Shown in pieces: positions 9,064 to 24,100 of a stretch of DNA of 39,577 nucleotides. A program made the position numbers and the translations under genes. Positions within the stretch are counted from its first letter, which is position 1. Each line of letters begins with the position of its first letter. A model generated the notes under the pieces. It made no database searches. It was given only the letters and a program-made list of their open reading frames with translations, and had not been told where the DNA came from. The DNA lies in NCBI GenBank assembly GCA_946627725.1, contig CAMOVW010000005.1:1-39577 (forward strand). The letters are read 5' to 3'. Source of the stretch: an uncultured Clostridia bacterium (lineage in GTDB: Bacteria; Bacillota; Clostridia; Oscillospirales; Acutalibacteraceae).

Positions 9064-9113
9064 TAATTTGCTATAAACATTGCAATTTTTTGCAAACAGA
9101 AGGAGTGTTACGT

Positions 9114-12100
9114 ATGGGAACAAAGGCTAAGCTTTCTACGAAAGTTATTAGCATTGTCCTCTCGGCCCTGATGGCGTTCAGCTGCGTTTACGTGGCTTTA
9201 CCCACTCTTGCGCCGAAAGCCTTTGCCGCCACTGCCGAGGAAAAAGCCTGGCAGGAACTGCACGACGCGTTTGAGTCTGCGTTCAACGGCGGTTACCTGA
9301 GCACCAAAGATTGGGCCGGGATCTCATCGTCGAACGGCGCCGTTACGGTGACCGACGGCACGAAAAACGGTTATGCGTACCGTATCGTTGCCGCCATCGG
9401 CGAGGTGATTGAGCTCATCGGTACGGGCAAGCACAACAGCGAGCTGATCGCAACGATCACCTCCACCCTTGCCGCCGATTACGATATGGCGCTCAACACC
9501 TATCAGGCCAACTTCCTGAACACGGTGCTCGATACCAGCGGCACTTACGGTGCTTATACCCCGGATAACATCTGGAACGGTACCTCCGCCGCCATGGCCG
9601 AGAACCTGACCGCGCAGACGATCACGATCACTGCCAACCGCGAAGAGAGCGCCGCTATCCTTTCGGATTTCGAAAGCATCAACGCGCTTGCAGAGGCGGG
9701 CTATAAGATCAGCAAATCTTATACGATCACGATCAACGCCGCGGCGCAGGCCTGCGAATCGAACAACGGCGCCGAAACCGGCGCTTACTACGCCAACAGC
9801 TCCGTGGCCGCCGCTCCGGCAACGCCCGTAGAGGCGTCCGCGAAAGCGCAGCTGCAGAAGATCAAGGCGTATCTGGACTACGTTGGTACCGACGAGTTCA
9901 AAAACCCGTTCGATGCGTGGTACAACAACGGCAACGCCGCGAATACCGCTTCTCTTTACCAGCTGACCTCCGCGCAGATCAATACGCTGCAGACCGGCTA
10001 CGGCGCCGTGCGCTCCGCTGCTGAAACCTGCGACGCGGTTTACGTGGAAGAGTATATCGGCTCAAACATCTATGCCGCGCATCAGCAGTTCATAACGGCT
10101 GCCGCAAACGCGCTGCAGGTGGTTGGGTATAAAGATTACGTGGCATGGCTGGTGAACGGCGCGCCTCTGGGCGGCTCCACCCGCAACCGCGACGATTTCG
10201 ATACCTCTCTGCCCGATACCATTGAAAAGGTGCTCGCGCAGGCGGAGTCGAACCGTGACGCTCTGAATTCCGCAAGCGCCTCTGCAATTGCCATCCTCGA
10301 AGGGCTCTATCCCGGTTTCGACGCGGACGGCTCTTACAACGTAGACGACAGCGCTACCTATTATATGAACTATGCGAACTACATCCGCTACCTGAGCAGC
10401 CTGCTGTATAACTACTATCTGCAGGAGATCAAGGCCGGCGCGAATGTGCTTCTGAACAACGGCGCTTCCACTACCTACTCCTTCTCTAACAAATCTTCGC
10501 AGTTCTTTAAGCTGTTGAGCAATTCCGTGGGCGCGGGTTATCAGGAGGGTACCAAATACGTGCTTACCTCCGATTCTCATATCGATCAGGATAAAACGTA
10601 TTATACCCCCGACGCCACTTACAGCTACGCTGCCACCGCAGACGTGAAGGTGGACGGCGAGAAACGCTACTTCACCAACTGGGCGAAAGTGGAATCTCCC
10701 GTGGCTTCCGGCCTGGCCGGTTATTATGAGGACGTTGAGGTGTTTACCTACGCCCTTACCGAAGATACCGAGCTGAAGGACGGCACTGCCTATTATACCC
10801 TTGCGGACGGCGTTTACACCGCCGTGGAAGAGCCCGTTGCCGAAAACCTCGGCACGTACTATGTGCGCACCGGTTCTTATCACGAGTATCAGAAAACCGC
10901 CGATACCGCTGTAAGCGCTACCAAGGTGTATTACGCGCAGGGCGAGTACACCGTTGTAACCTCTCCTTCTGACGCATATATCGGCACCTATGCCGAAAGA
11001 ACCGCCCAGTATTCTTATCAGCCGACTGCCGATAAGGTTCTTATGAGCGGCAAAACCTATTACACCGCCGCAGGTGAAGAGATCGAAGAGCCCACCCTCG
11101 ACGATATCGCCACCTACTACGAAATGAAGTTCAAGGTTGTTGCGGCCCCCACCGCCCCGTATCTGTTTGATTACTACGAGGTGGAGGGCGCCTACTACGG
11201 CCTGAAGGGCGTAGGCAACGGCGAATACGTTTCCGCCGACTACGATTACAGCGAAACCGAGTGCCCGATCGACGATACCGATCTTGACGCTCTGTATACC
11301 TTCTTCGCCAACGCCGTTACCATGATCGGCAAAGCGCGCAGCTATGGTGTGAACATCAGCAACTACATGGATTCCACCTTCGTTAATGAGATTTCCGAGA
11401 TGGCTGAAGCGCTTCGCACCGAGCAGATCAGCCGCGGCCGCATCACGGAAGCGTTCCTTGCCGATTACGAGCCTGCCGGCAGCATGATGGCCGGTTACGT
11501 AAAGGGCGGCAAGAGCATCCAGACGCTGTATAATGACCTTAAGACCATGGAAGCGCTCCGCTCCACGCTGCGCTCCCGCTACAGCTGGTTCGCCTCCGAT
11601 CCCCGCGACGCCGCGATGGGCAACTTCATTACCGAGCTGTATAACGAGATCTACGACCGCGTTCAGGCGCAGTATATCGAGATCCAGAACGAGTACAGAG
11701 AGTATAACAATGTAAACGTTCGCAACTACTATCAGCTGAAGCAGAACCTGAACCGTGTGAACGATCTCACCGGAACCTACAACGGCTCCTCTGTGAAGAT
11801 CCTCACCTTCATCGGCCAGAGCTATACTGCGGGCAAGATCAGCGGCACCAACGACAAGGGCTTTGCCCGCGACGCCAACCATCTTGCGCTGGTTTACTAT
11901 AACAGCAGCACGTACGCATATGCGGGTACTGCGCTGAGCACCATTACCACCGGCGTTACCAACTTCAACGTGAACGGCGCCGCAGGCGCGGTTTCCGGCA
12001 ATCAGTATTCCCACGCCAACATCACCCGCTATCCCATGGATGAGGACTGGGTGCATAACGTGGCTTACACCGCATACTTCACCTCCAAGAGCACTCCCAC

Positions 12101-15100
12101 CTCCGGCAACTACAACAGCGTGCTCAGCACCGTGCAGAAGCTGGATAACTTCCTGAAGAGCAGCGACTTTGTTAAACTGCTCGGCTCTGATGAAAAGGGT
12201 AAGAATATCACCACCCTCACCGCGTTCATTCAGGATATCCTTGCGGAGAACCTGTTCTCCAATAAGATGCTGGATACCCTTCTCGGGCTCCTGTTCCCGC
12301 TGCTTACCTCGATCTTTGACGAGACTCTTCCCTCTATGCTTGCAACCAAGATTCAGGGTAAGAGGATAAGCGATTTCGCGACCGATACGGGTAGCTTCTA
12401 TGTAAACGGCGGTATTCTTTGGTTCTATTTCAACGGCTACACCACCGCGTGGAGCGAAAACGCGGACGGCGGCGTTACCGGAACCTATACCGGCGGTTCT
12501 CCCTCAAACTATCTCACAAACAATTTTGTTGACGTAACCTCCAAGGCTGCGGGTATCTATATTTATCCTTCAACCCTCGGCAGCTATTTCCAGAATATTA
12601 CTACATCTGCCGGGCTCACCGCAGCGCAGGTAAATCTTGTAAAGGCCATCGGCCAGAAGATCAGCGCTGTTGGCAACACCACCATGCAGTGGAACAATTA
12701 TCACGGGCGCAACGCCTGGGATAAGTTCAAAGACGCGGACGGCGAATTTGTCTTCAACGGCGGCAACGGCTTTGATTGGGGCGTGGACGCGCAAACCTCC
12801 TTCGACGGCAAATATAATCAGTTCAAGGCGATGCTGGGCGCTATGCTCGGTTCCGCTATCGGTATTCTGCGCGCGCTGTTCGGTGATCAGACGTTCTCGC
12901 TGAACATGAACGGCAGCTATAACGAAGGAAAGAACCTTCTGTACGGCCATGTTGAGGATCTTGACGTCGGATATGATTTGGGAATCTTAGGCACGCCCAA
13001 ATCTACCGGTAACTGGCTTGACGTAGGTAACATTCAAGCAAGCCTTTCCATCCCCGGCCTGAACCTGTATAAGGTTGTATGGATCCCGCTGATGGAAGCG
13101 CTCGGTATGAACATGGGCGCCGACGGCGTATTTACCTGGTCCGTGCCCAACGTATCCGGCAACTTTACAGGCCCCGCGCTCGCCGGATATCTGATCGATC
13201 CCGTTTATCAATTGGTTCTCGCGATCAGTAATAAGCCCGTTGAGTCGGTATGCAAGCTGCTTCCCAACCTTGCGTATCACCTTCTGAACAACAGCATCCA
13301 GAACCTGTTGAGCATCAACATCAATATCAACCTCGTTCTCAGCGATCTTTCCATTAAAGACGCCGGCGGCGGTATTGCAGCCTATGCGGCAAGCTGGGAT
13401 TGGGTAAAGAGAATCATCCTCAACGCAGCGAAGGACGCGCTGAATTTCAACATCCCCGTGGCCCTCGGCGACATGCTGAATCTTGAAGACCTTCTCGGCT
13501 TCAGCCTCAGAGATCTCAATACGGTACTTGCCGGCGTGCTCGGCATGATCAAGGAAGACAGCGACGCCGTTTACGAAGTGCAGATCGGCACAGACGCCGA
13601 CGGCAATCCCATTATGGAAAAGCGCTGCCGCTATCTGCCCGGTATCGGCACCGGTAAGCTTGCCACGATGTTCAAGAGCGGCGGCTTTGTAACCAACGCT
13701 TCCACCAACGGCGCCCGTCCCAACGGCGTTACCAGAACCTATGTGAAAGCGGATGTGGAATATGTGTTCTACGCCATCTTCAACTACGTGTTCCGCGCCG
13801 CGCAGACCAAGGGCGGTCTGGCTGATATCTTTGCGCTGATCGAAGCCCTTGCAGGCTCCAACGTGGGCGAGAATATCCCTGCCATCGTTTACTCTCTGGT
13901 AGAGGGCATCGAGAGCGCGGACCTTGCGTTCGCCGCTCTGATCGAGCTGCTCAACGAACCGGAGTATTCGGTATCCGGCTACAACTGGTATAAGAAGTCC
14001 GCCTCTAACCAGCCCACCATCAACTGGTCTACCACCACCTTCACATATCTCAATTACTCCAACAAGTGGACCAGTGAAAAAGCTAAATACATTTATAATA
14101 ACGTAGACAACATCGTAAACGCCGTTGTGAACATGATCACCCCTGAAAGCCTTGAGGACTTCGGCGGCGACGTGAACGTATGGCTCGATAAGACCATCAA
14201 CTCCATGTTCAACAACGAAGGCATCATGAATGTGGTTGAGATCGTTACCACCATCGCCAACGCCATGAAGGGCATGAACGGCCTTGTGAAGCTGCTGCGT
14301 CAGCAGCTCACCAGCTCCGTTGCCTCCGACCCCGAGGTGAACATCTACGCATGGTATAACGTATTCGGCTATATTTACGACGATTACCGCAACGTTGAGC
14401 TGGAGCAGAACCAGTTCCTCGCTTACAACCAGATCGCAAAGCAGGTTTACGTTTATGAGGCCGTGGCCAAGGATAAGGAAGTTGAAAACTTTGTGGCTTC
14501 CCTGAAGGCCGGCACGCAGGCGCAGACCAACAAGTCTGCTTCCGATTATCTGCCCTACACGTGGAAGATCGTTTCCGCGTATCCCGTTGCGCCCGGCGAA
14601 AGCATCCCGTGGACCATCAACGGTCAGGTGATGAGCCGCTCCAATATCGTTCCTTATAACAAGAACGCCACCAACGACGCTTACCAGGTATACGAGAACC
14701 TGTTCTCTAACGTCCGCTGGACCGAAGCCACCGATCCCAGCGGCGGCGAAGACCCGTATTACACCTGGGAAATCAAGCTGACTGCCGATACCATCAGCCA
14801 CCTGAAGGTGAACGGCACCACGCTGACCAGAAACGGCAATACCTATATTGACGACGGCGTATCCTACACCGTTGGCAGCTGGTATCCGCTGGTAGACGGC
14901 GGCAAGATTGACGATCCCACCTCCGAGAACGCCCGCGCTGTATTCAGCGCCGTGTTCAGCGAACTGATCGGGCCGTTCTCCACGCTGTTCGGCTTCATCC
15001 TGTACGGCAAGGATCTGAACCTCTTCGGCGGCAACCTTACCATTCAGGGCTACAACGGCTATAACCACGCTCTGATCCCGTTCCTTGAGGCGCTGGGCAT

Positions 15101-18100
15101 CTACGATCTGAAGACCGAAGCCCAGATGAATGCCTATCTGAACAGCAACGGTACCCGCGCCGCTTTCGATTACCTTGTGAACAAGCTGTTTGAGGGTATG
15201 GATGAGCTGCTTACCGACGACCGCGTTTACGACGCCGACGGCAACGTGGTTTCCGGCAAGGGCGCGTTCCAGAAGCTGGTAGACGTACTGCCGCACCTGT
15301 TCTACTTCCTGCAGAGCGACGGTCTTACCACCGTGATCAAGAACTCCCTGATGTTTGTATGGCAGCTGCTCGATACACTGCGTCCCATTGCGAACATCAA
15401 TCTTGACGATATCATCCACGCGGCGCTCTGCCGCATCCTCGGCTACGTTTACAAGGCCGAAGGCAGATACGCGCACAATAACCTTACCACCGCGCTGCTC
15501 GAAATGATCGGCATCGACGAGGCCAAGTATACGGCTGCCGCCGCCACCCGCGACGCCGCCAAGGTATCTGCCATCTTCGATTTCTCGCTGCAGCACATGA
15601 CGCTGCAGGGCGTATATCGCCTTGTGACTGGCCTTACGGGCCTGAACATCTATCCTCTTACCTATGCGCTTGAGGGTATGGTTGAGGTTGCTATTGCCAA
15701 CGATCTTCTGAAAGAACTGACATACAGCGCCACCCAGAATGAAGAGTGGAGATATACGAGCTATCTTGTACCCAATACCTCCAATACCTACAGAACTTAT
15801 ACGCTGAACTTCCCGGGTCAGGATACCATCACCGTTACCCTTGAAGCGCTGCTGGATATCCTCAAGTACGAGGGCAATGCGGCCGCGCTCGACGAGCTGA
15901 TGGGCACTGTTAACGATTATCTGCCCGGTTCCATGAACCTGCTCACCGGCGAAGGCCTCGGCGGTCTGATCCAGGCCATCGTCAAGATCCTGGACGACCA
16001 GCCCTACGGTATCGAAGTTGAAAGACCCAACTGGGACTACATCTTTGAGAACCAGCGCGTGATCTATGCCGACGGCAACGAGCGCGCATGGGCCGACATC
16101 ATCACCACCAACGAGAAGCAGCCCGATTCCGCTTCCCGCTGGGCTGCCCTCACCGCGATCACCAACGTAAACAACTACGATTTCAGCCGCTATCACGCGC
16201 AGACCCTGTATAACCTGCAGTATCTCACCAGCTGGACCGAGGATACCGCCGAAGCCACCTATGAGGTGCTCTCCAGCGTACTCGATTACGTTGTATCCCT
16301 GATCGACCTTTCCGATATGTTTGAGGAAGGCACCGACGTATCCACCTTCAGCGCCGTTGTGGACGCCCTTCTGAGCCAGAAGGTATTCACGCCGGATCTG
16401 ATGATAAGCCTGCTGGATATGCTTGCCAACGTATACACCTACCTGCCGGACGATCTGCTTGACGTTATCAATCACCTGCTCACCGATAACGCCGCGGAAG
16501 GCGCTACCGTAGATATGTTCGCATGGCGCGACGCCGGTTACATCATTCAGGATTATCCGTGGAATGAGGACGGAACGCAGGATACCACCGCCGATAAGGT
16601 ATGGCAGGCCAACCGTAACTACGATTGGTTTGTGGAAGGCAACGCCAAGTACATCAACAGCGAAAGCACCTTTATCGACGCCATCGGCGAACTGCTTAAA
16701 CCTGCAGGCACCCTGTTCGCGCTGATCTTCCTGAACGAAGACTACGATCTGCTGGAGTCCATGAACACAAACTCCGCAAACAATTACGACAGCGTTGTGA
16801 TCAACGCCACCGCCGCGTACGCCACCGCTCTTGTGCCGATCTTTGAGGCGCTGGGTGTGGATCTTACGAATTATCAGCCCTCTAAGTATGATAACGGCGA
16901 CGGCACCTATAACGGCAGCCTGTTCATCACCGACCTTGTTGAGATCATCGATACCCTGTTCAAGGATATCATCTACGGTCCCAACGGCCAGGGCGGCCCC
17001 GTGATGTGGATCATCGAAAACCTGCCCAATATCATCTACTTCATCAACGCCGACGGCCTTAAGGCCTCCATCAATAACGTGTTCGGCTCCATCAACGGCG
17101 TGCTTGACGCCATCGAGACCGTTGTGAAGCTGCCCGTCGACTTCCACAACCTGCTTGATTCCGGTTTGGATCTTACCGATATTACCATGGAAGGTATCTT
17201 CGGCATGATCTACTCCCTTACCAAGAGCTATGCGGACGACGGCACCGTGATCCCCGGCCTCTACATGAGCCCGAGCCTGCTCAGCTACATCCAGAGCATT
17301 TACATCGGTAAGATCGAGGCCTTCACCTCCGCAAACGGCTATCAGAGCTTCCGTATGACCTACAGCCATACGGGCGACGAGAGAGCGGAAGAAGAGCACG
17401 ATATGATCACTATTCTGCTCGCCACCCTGCTTGAGTACGCTACCGATTCCGGCACGTTCTACGATAACGTAGACAGCCACGGCAACGAGATCGCATACAA
17501 CAACGCCGAAGCCCTCGATCGGCTCCTGTTCAAGGATTCCGATATGGAAGGCCTGATCGGTCAGGTAATCCACGCCCTCAGAAATCCCGAGGCGCTGGTA
17601 GTTACCGACATGGATTGGAATTACTTCAACCACGACGTGACCCTTACCACCGATACGGCGGCGGAACCCGTAACCGTACCTTACTATGCGTTCCAGTATC
17701 TGAACTGGACCACCGAATGGACCTACACCAAGGCCGAAACCGCTTCGGATGAATTTGAAAACCTGATTTTCCAGGTGCTCAAGATGCTCGTTCCTTCCAA
17801 TGAGGACGATATCGAAGAAGGCTCTCTGATGGAAAAGGTGAAGAACGCCGATGATATGGGCGATATCCTCTCCATCGACTTCATCTTCTCCGGCGATCTG
17901 CTGAATACGGTTCTCGACTTTGTAGCCAACCTGCTCTACGGTGAAGACAGCAAGCTGAACGAAGATATGATCAAGCTGATCGGCTACGTTCTCGGCGGCG
18001 ATCTCACCCAGTGGAACGGCACCGCTTACGCTTTCGATACCGTTGAAGCGAACGCCGACGGCACATGGACCCTGCCCGCAGGCGCCCAGCCCGAAACCAT

Positions 18101-21100
18101 CGCCGATATCGCTGGCAACCAGATCTACTACCTGGCAAATCAGGTAGTGGAAGTGCCCGAAGTGAAAGATAAGGACGGCAACGTTGTAACGCCCGCCACC
18201 ACCAAGACGGTTGAGAAGCTGTATCTGGTACGTGAAGGCAACTCCAAAGACTTTATTGCCGCTCTTGTTAAGATCCTTGAACCCGCCAAGGGCATCCTTG
18301 CATGGCTGCTCTTCGGTGAGGACTACACCTTCTTCAACCCGCACGACAGCCGCGACGAATACCTGCTGTCCATCCCGGGCTCCAACGGTTATAAGGACGG
18401 CCTCGCCCTGCTGCTGGAAGCCTTCGGCGCAGACAGCAACATGAAGTATGCCGAAGCTTATATCGGCCATACCGATCAGTTCATCTATGACCTTGCAAGC
18501 TCCATCGCGGAAAAGGCCAACGCCATCTGCAACGACCCCGTTAACGAAGTTGTGGGCCTGATCCCCGAACTGATCTACTTCATCAACGCAGGCGGCCTTG
18601 CCAAGACCGTAACCGGTTTGCTTTCCGGCCCGCTCGGTCTGGTGAACCAGGTGAGCGCGCTCGCGCCCGCGATCCAGAGCATGCTCGACCTGCCCGAGAC
18701 CGCTACAAGCGCTGTGGATGAAGAAAGCCAGTATGCGCTGATCGAACTCACGGTAGACAGCCTTCTGAAGAGCATCTTCGCCGATCAGGGCTATACCGTA
18801 CCGGTGAAAGCCGACGGCACCACCGATATCGACTTCAAGCTTACCGGCATCAACCTTGCTTACGTATTCAATATCCTTGAAGTGATCACCGGCATGGAGA
18901 TCACCGACGTGATCGGCAACCGCCTTGATCTGTTCGCCATCGGCCAGATCCACGCCTACGATTCCAAGTCCGGTTCCATCGGCGAGCCCGCGCTTGCCTA
19001 TAAGATGGGCTTCAACGCCAACTCCGCACAGGGCGGCAACGACGCATTCGCCGACTTTATCACCATCCTGCTCTCCGCAGTGGTAGATATCGTTGAATAT
19101 AAGGATGCTTCCGATAATTACGCCAACGTAACCGCGCTTGCCAAGCTGCTGGGCATTGAACAGTACGAAAGCCTCATTACTGCGGTGGTTAAGCTTCTGA
19201 AGGGCGCTCTGAATACCGAGATCCTGCCCATCGACTGGTTCTACTTCGACGGTGATCTGTCCAGATACGTTGTGGACGACGAAACCGGCAAACTGAAGCT
19301 GAGAGATCCGCAGCCCGAAATCACCGAGGGCTCTCTGAACGATATCCCCGAAGCCACCATCAACTATCTGACCTATGCTTCCGACTGGACGAAGAGCACC
19401 AGCGAATATATCGTTGACCACTTCAGCGAGATCGTGGACGGCGTACTCGGCATGTTCGTGAAGGACGAAGAGACCGGCGCTTCCAAGACCCTTACCGATA
19501 TCATCAACGATAACTTCTCCCTTGAAAACGACGTATTCACCTACGAGAACTACGCTGCTGTTGTAGAAGGCGTCTCCGGCATTGCCGAGCAGATCCCGGA
19601 CGTAGTGAACACGCTGCTCAACATTGCCCTTGAGATGGATCTCTCCTCTCTCGGCAGCCTTGCAACCCTTACCGAGGATCAGTATAACGCCCTGGACGGC
19701 GAAGGCAAGAAGAACGCGTTTGTTTCCGCGATCATCGCCATCGCCACGCCGCTGCGCCCGATCCTTGAGTGGTTCCTGTTCAACCAGAACCTTGAATACT
19801 TCGATAAGAAGACGGATTCCGGCATCGAGACCCTGATCTCCCTCGGCGGCGCCAGCGGCTATAACGACGCTCTCGTTCCGCTGCTTGAGGCCATCGGTGT
19901 GGATTGCCCGAGCTATACCGTATCCGACGGCGATACCGCTGCCCAGAGAAACGTGAAGTTCGGCAACTTCCTGTCCATCCTTATTGAAAAAGTGCTTATG
20001 CGTGTGGAAGAGATCCTTCAGGATCCGGCGGACGCGATCATCAACCTGCTGCCCAACCTGATCTATTTCGTAAACACCAACGCGCTTGCTACCATCATCA
20101 ACAATCTGCTTGCGCCCATCATCGGCCTTGTGAACGAAGCCGCTCCCGTGCTCGTATCCCTTACCGCCGATATCGATCCCGATGCGCCCGACGCTGATCA
20201 GGACGATATGATGGTGAAGCTTGCCAAGGCGCTGAAGGAATATAACGTCACCGCCGAAAGCACGCTGGATATGGCCGACGTGATCGGCATCATACTGGCG
20301 CTCTTCAAGGATGAAAACAGCGCCGAAGAAGATACCGGCCTGGTAGATTACGTACTGCAGAACATCAACTTCACCAAGCTTGATCTTGTAGCCATCCTTC
20401 AGCTTGTGGAAGGCATCCTTGCCGGCGGTTACATCGGCGATAAGGCTGTCAACCTCAAGATCCTTGACGTGGTAGGCGCCGATAAGATCGATAACTTCTA
20501 TCTCAACGGCATCGAATACTTCAAGTCCGCCAACGGCAAGCCCGCGTTCCGTATGCCCGGCTCCGCCGATATGATCACCGTGATCGTGAACTTCGTGCTT
20601 GAAGTGCTCCTGTATCAGGACGGCGACTTCTCCAACGCCGCCGAGATCGATAAGCTGATCAACGACGAAGAAGATCCCGCAAACCTTGTTCAGAAGGTTG
20701 TGGACCTGATCTACGGCATCCGTGAGATCCAGGAAGTGGATCCCGCCGCGCTTGATTGGAATTATTGGGATCACGAGCAGACGCTGGGCGATGGCATCAC
20801 CGTTCCGAGCCATAAGTTCGTATACCTTGATTACTCCAACCAGTGGAGCTTCGAGAAAGCCGTTTACATCGATAACGGCCTTGAGGATATCGTGAAGCAG
20901 ATCCTCACCCTTGCGGGCGTGGAAGACGGCGATATCAGCAAGCTGATCGGCCAGTATGTGAACCTTGCGGATTATCTGAACGCCGAAACGCTGCAGACGA
21001 TCCTTGACGCCATCAACGGCCTGTTCAACAGCGGCGATATCACGCTGCCCAAGGCCCTCACCGATCTGATCGGCCTGGTGCTCAACGTAGACCTCTCGAA

Positions 21101-24100
21101 GTGGGACGGCAGCTACGACTTCGTAGCCGACGGCACCGCCACCGCCGAAGCCAACGGCCTTGGTTACTACACCGAAACCGTGGACGGCAAAGAGATCAGA
21201 CATTACATTATAAATACGGATAACGACGATTACTCCGACTTCTCCTCCGGTCTCCAGATCATCCTTGAACCCGCGCAGGGTCTGCTTGGCTGGCTGCTGC
21301 TGGGCAACACCTTCGGCTTCTTCGTACCCAGCGAGAACGGCAACGTGGACGACGACGGCAACCGCCTGCACAACGAGCTCATCCGCGTGCCCGGCTCCAA
21401 CGGTTACGATTCCGGCCTTGTGCTTCTGCTGGAAGCCCTCGGCTGCGAAGGCCTGAAGCCCTACACCGCTTATGAGACCGCCGCCGGTTCCGGCACTTAC
21501 GACTGCGCCGCTCTGATCAAAGACGTGATCGATTCCGTACTTGCCAGAGTGAACGTGATCCTTGCCAACCCGATCGAAGAGATCCTTGCGCTGATCCCCG
21601 AGATCATCTACTTCATCAACATCAACGGCCTTGGCGCTGTGGTTCAGAACTTCGCAAGCGTACTGCTTGCCATCGTGAACGAAGTGCTTGAGAGCGGCCT
21701 GCTCGACAGCATGGTAGAAGGCGACCTTGCCAAGTATCTCACCGAGAACGGCGACGGCACCAACGCGGAAGGCGAACCCTACAACGGCACCTACAAGGTA
21801 GACCTTGACGCCATCATGACCGACCTGCTCAAGGAGCTGCTCGGCGATAAGGCGCCCGCAGACTTCACCTTCTCCTTCGACGACGTTGACCTGCAGTTCG
21901 TGATCGATATGGTTGAGATCTTCACCGGCCTTGAGATCGACGACGTGGTGGGCTACACCATGGATAAGTTCATCATCGGCGTGGTAGAGAGCTACGACTC
22001 CGCTTCCACCACCTATGAAGATACTTACAAGCTTCGCTTCAACACCGCCGAGCTGGATGAAAACGGCAATGCCGACCACACTCTGATCGGCCAGACCCGC
22101 GCCGACATGATCACCATCCTGATCAGCCTTGTGCTCGATCTGCTCGATAACACCGATAACGTAAACGCTCTGGTTGCCCTGATCGGCAACGAAGACATCA
22201 CTGCCGATACCATCAACGCCATCGTTGCACTGCTTAAGGGCGGCAACCTGGATGAGATGATCGATATCGACTGGTTCTACTTCGATCCCGACCACTCCAT
22301 CTACAAGGCGGACGGCATTACCGAAAAGGATCCGAAGCCCGTTATCGACTATTCCACCACCATCGCAACGCCCGCGCGTACGATCAACTACATTGAGTAC
22401 TACACCGATTGGACCAAGGAAGACGCCGATTACCTTGTAAACAACATCGACGCCATCATCTCCGAAGTGCTCGGTATGGTGCCCGGCATCGACGCCGATA
22501 ACGTTGCGGAACTGATCGCCGGTTACTTCACCGTGGATCAGATCTACACCAAGGATCTGTTTGTTACCATCCTCGACGCGATCCAGGGCCTGATCGATAA
22601 CTACGGCGAGACCCTTGTGAACGCCATCGGCCTGATCATCGGCGGCGACTTCTCGGTATACGCCAACATCGATACCGACGCCCTCGTCGTCAACGATAAG
22701 GAGACCTTTGTAGATACCCTTGTAACCGTACTCGAACCCATCTATGAGCTTCTCAACTGGTTCCTGTTCGGCGAAGACATGAAGTACTTCTACGATAACG
22801 AGTTCTACCGCAACGGCGGCGGTGAGACCACCGAGGCCCTGTACGACGATGCGAGAGACCTTATCAACCTCACCGGCGCGGAAGGCTACAAGTACGGTCT
22901 TGTACCGCTGCTCGAAGCCCTCGGCGTAGAGCTGCCCGCATTCCCCGCCTCCGGTAAGCTGGTTGCAGGCGAAGACTTCATGAAGGAACTTCTTACCGCG
23001 GTATTCACCAGAGTGGAAGATATCCTTGCGGATCCCGTTCATGAGATCGTGGCCCTGCTGCCCGAACTGCTTTACTTCATCAACGCAGGCGGCCTTACCG
23101 CTTCCCTGTACAACCTGCTGAACGCTGTTGTGGGTCTGCTGCCGCAGATCAGCGAAGTGATCGCGGCGCTGGGCGTTGAAGTGAAAATCAACGATAAGGT
23201 TTACACCGAAATCAATATCGACGACATCGTTAACGATCTGCTTGCAAACTACCTGCCCGAGGGTTCCAACGTTACCGTGAACCTGAAGCACGTAACGCTG
23301 CTTACCATTGCCGAGATCGTGGAAGCCTTCACCGGCATGGAGATCACCGATATCGTAACCAAGGAGAACATCCGCTACTTCTACTTCGGCAAGCTCGTAT
23401 CCTACCCGTCCGGCTCCGGCAAGACCGGCTTCAAGATGGTTTACTCCGACGCTGAAGGCGAAGCCGAGATGATCACCCTGCTTCTCAACTTCATCATCGA
23501 AGTGATCCTGTACAAGAACGAAGAGACCGGCGCGGATAACGTGGCCGCCCTCGAAAAACTGCTTGGCCTTGACGACAGCAACAAGGATCTTGTTGACACC
23601 ATCGTTAAGCTGATCACCGGAGATAAAGACATTTACACCTATAAGTATAACGAGATGAAGTGGAACTACTTCGACGAGACCGTTACGATCAAGACCGAAG
23701 ATCCCGAAACCGGCGTTATCACCGTGAACACGGCCCTTACCGTGCCCACCAGCCAGTTCATCTATCTCGAATACGAAAACGATTGGACCCTGCCCAGAGC
23801 GGACGGCATCGACAAGAACCTTGCCAGCCTGATCGACGGCATCCTGCCGCTGGTTATGGAAGACGCCACCTCCCTGAGCGACCTGCTCAACGGTTATTAT
23901 GAAGACTTCGCGATGGATACCATCTTCACCGCGGATAATCTGAACACCATCCTTGAACTGCTCCAGACTTACCTCTACGGTGAGGACGCTGTGATCGGCC
24001 AGCATCTGGCTGAGTTCGCGGGCCTTGTACTGGGCGCCGACATCACCGGCTGGAACTTCACCTACTCCTTCGCCGATTACGACGAATCCACCACCTATAT

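Noticed and set aside
9048-9113. Start of the giant CDS at 9048
   Set aside because: The ATG lies in the loop of a leader hairpin without a ribosome-binding site. ATG 9114 has AGAAGGAG at proper spacing and gives a proper signal peptide.
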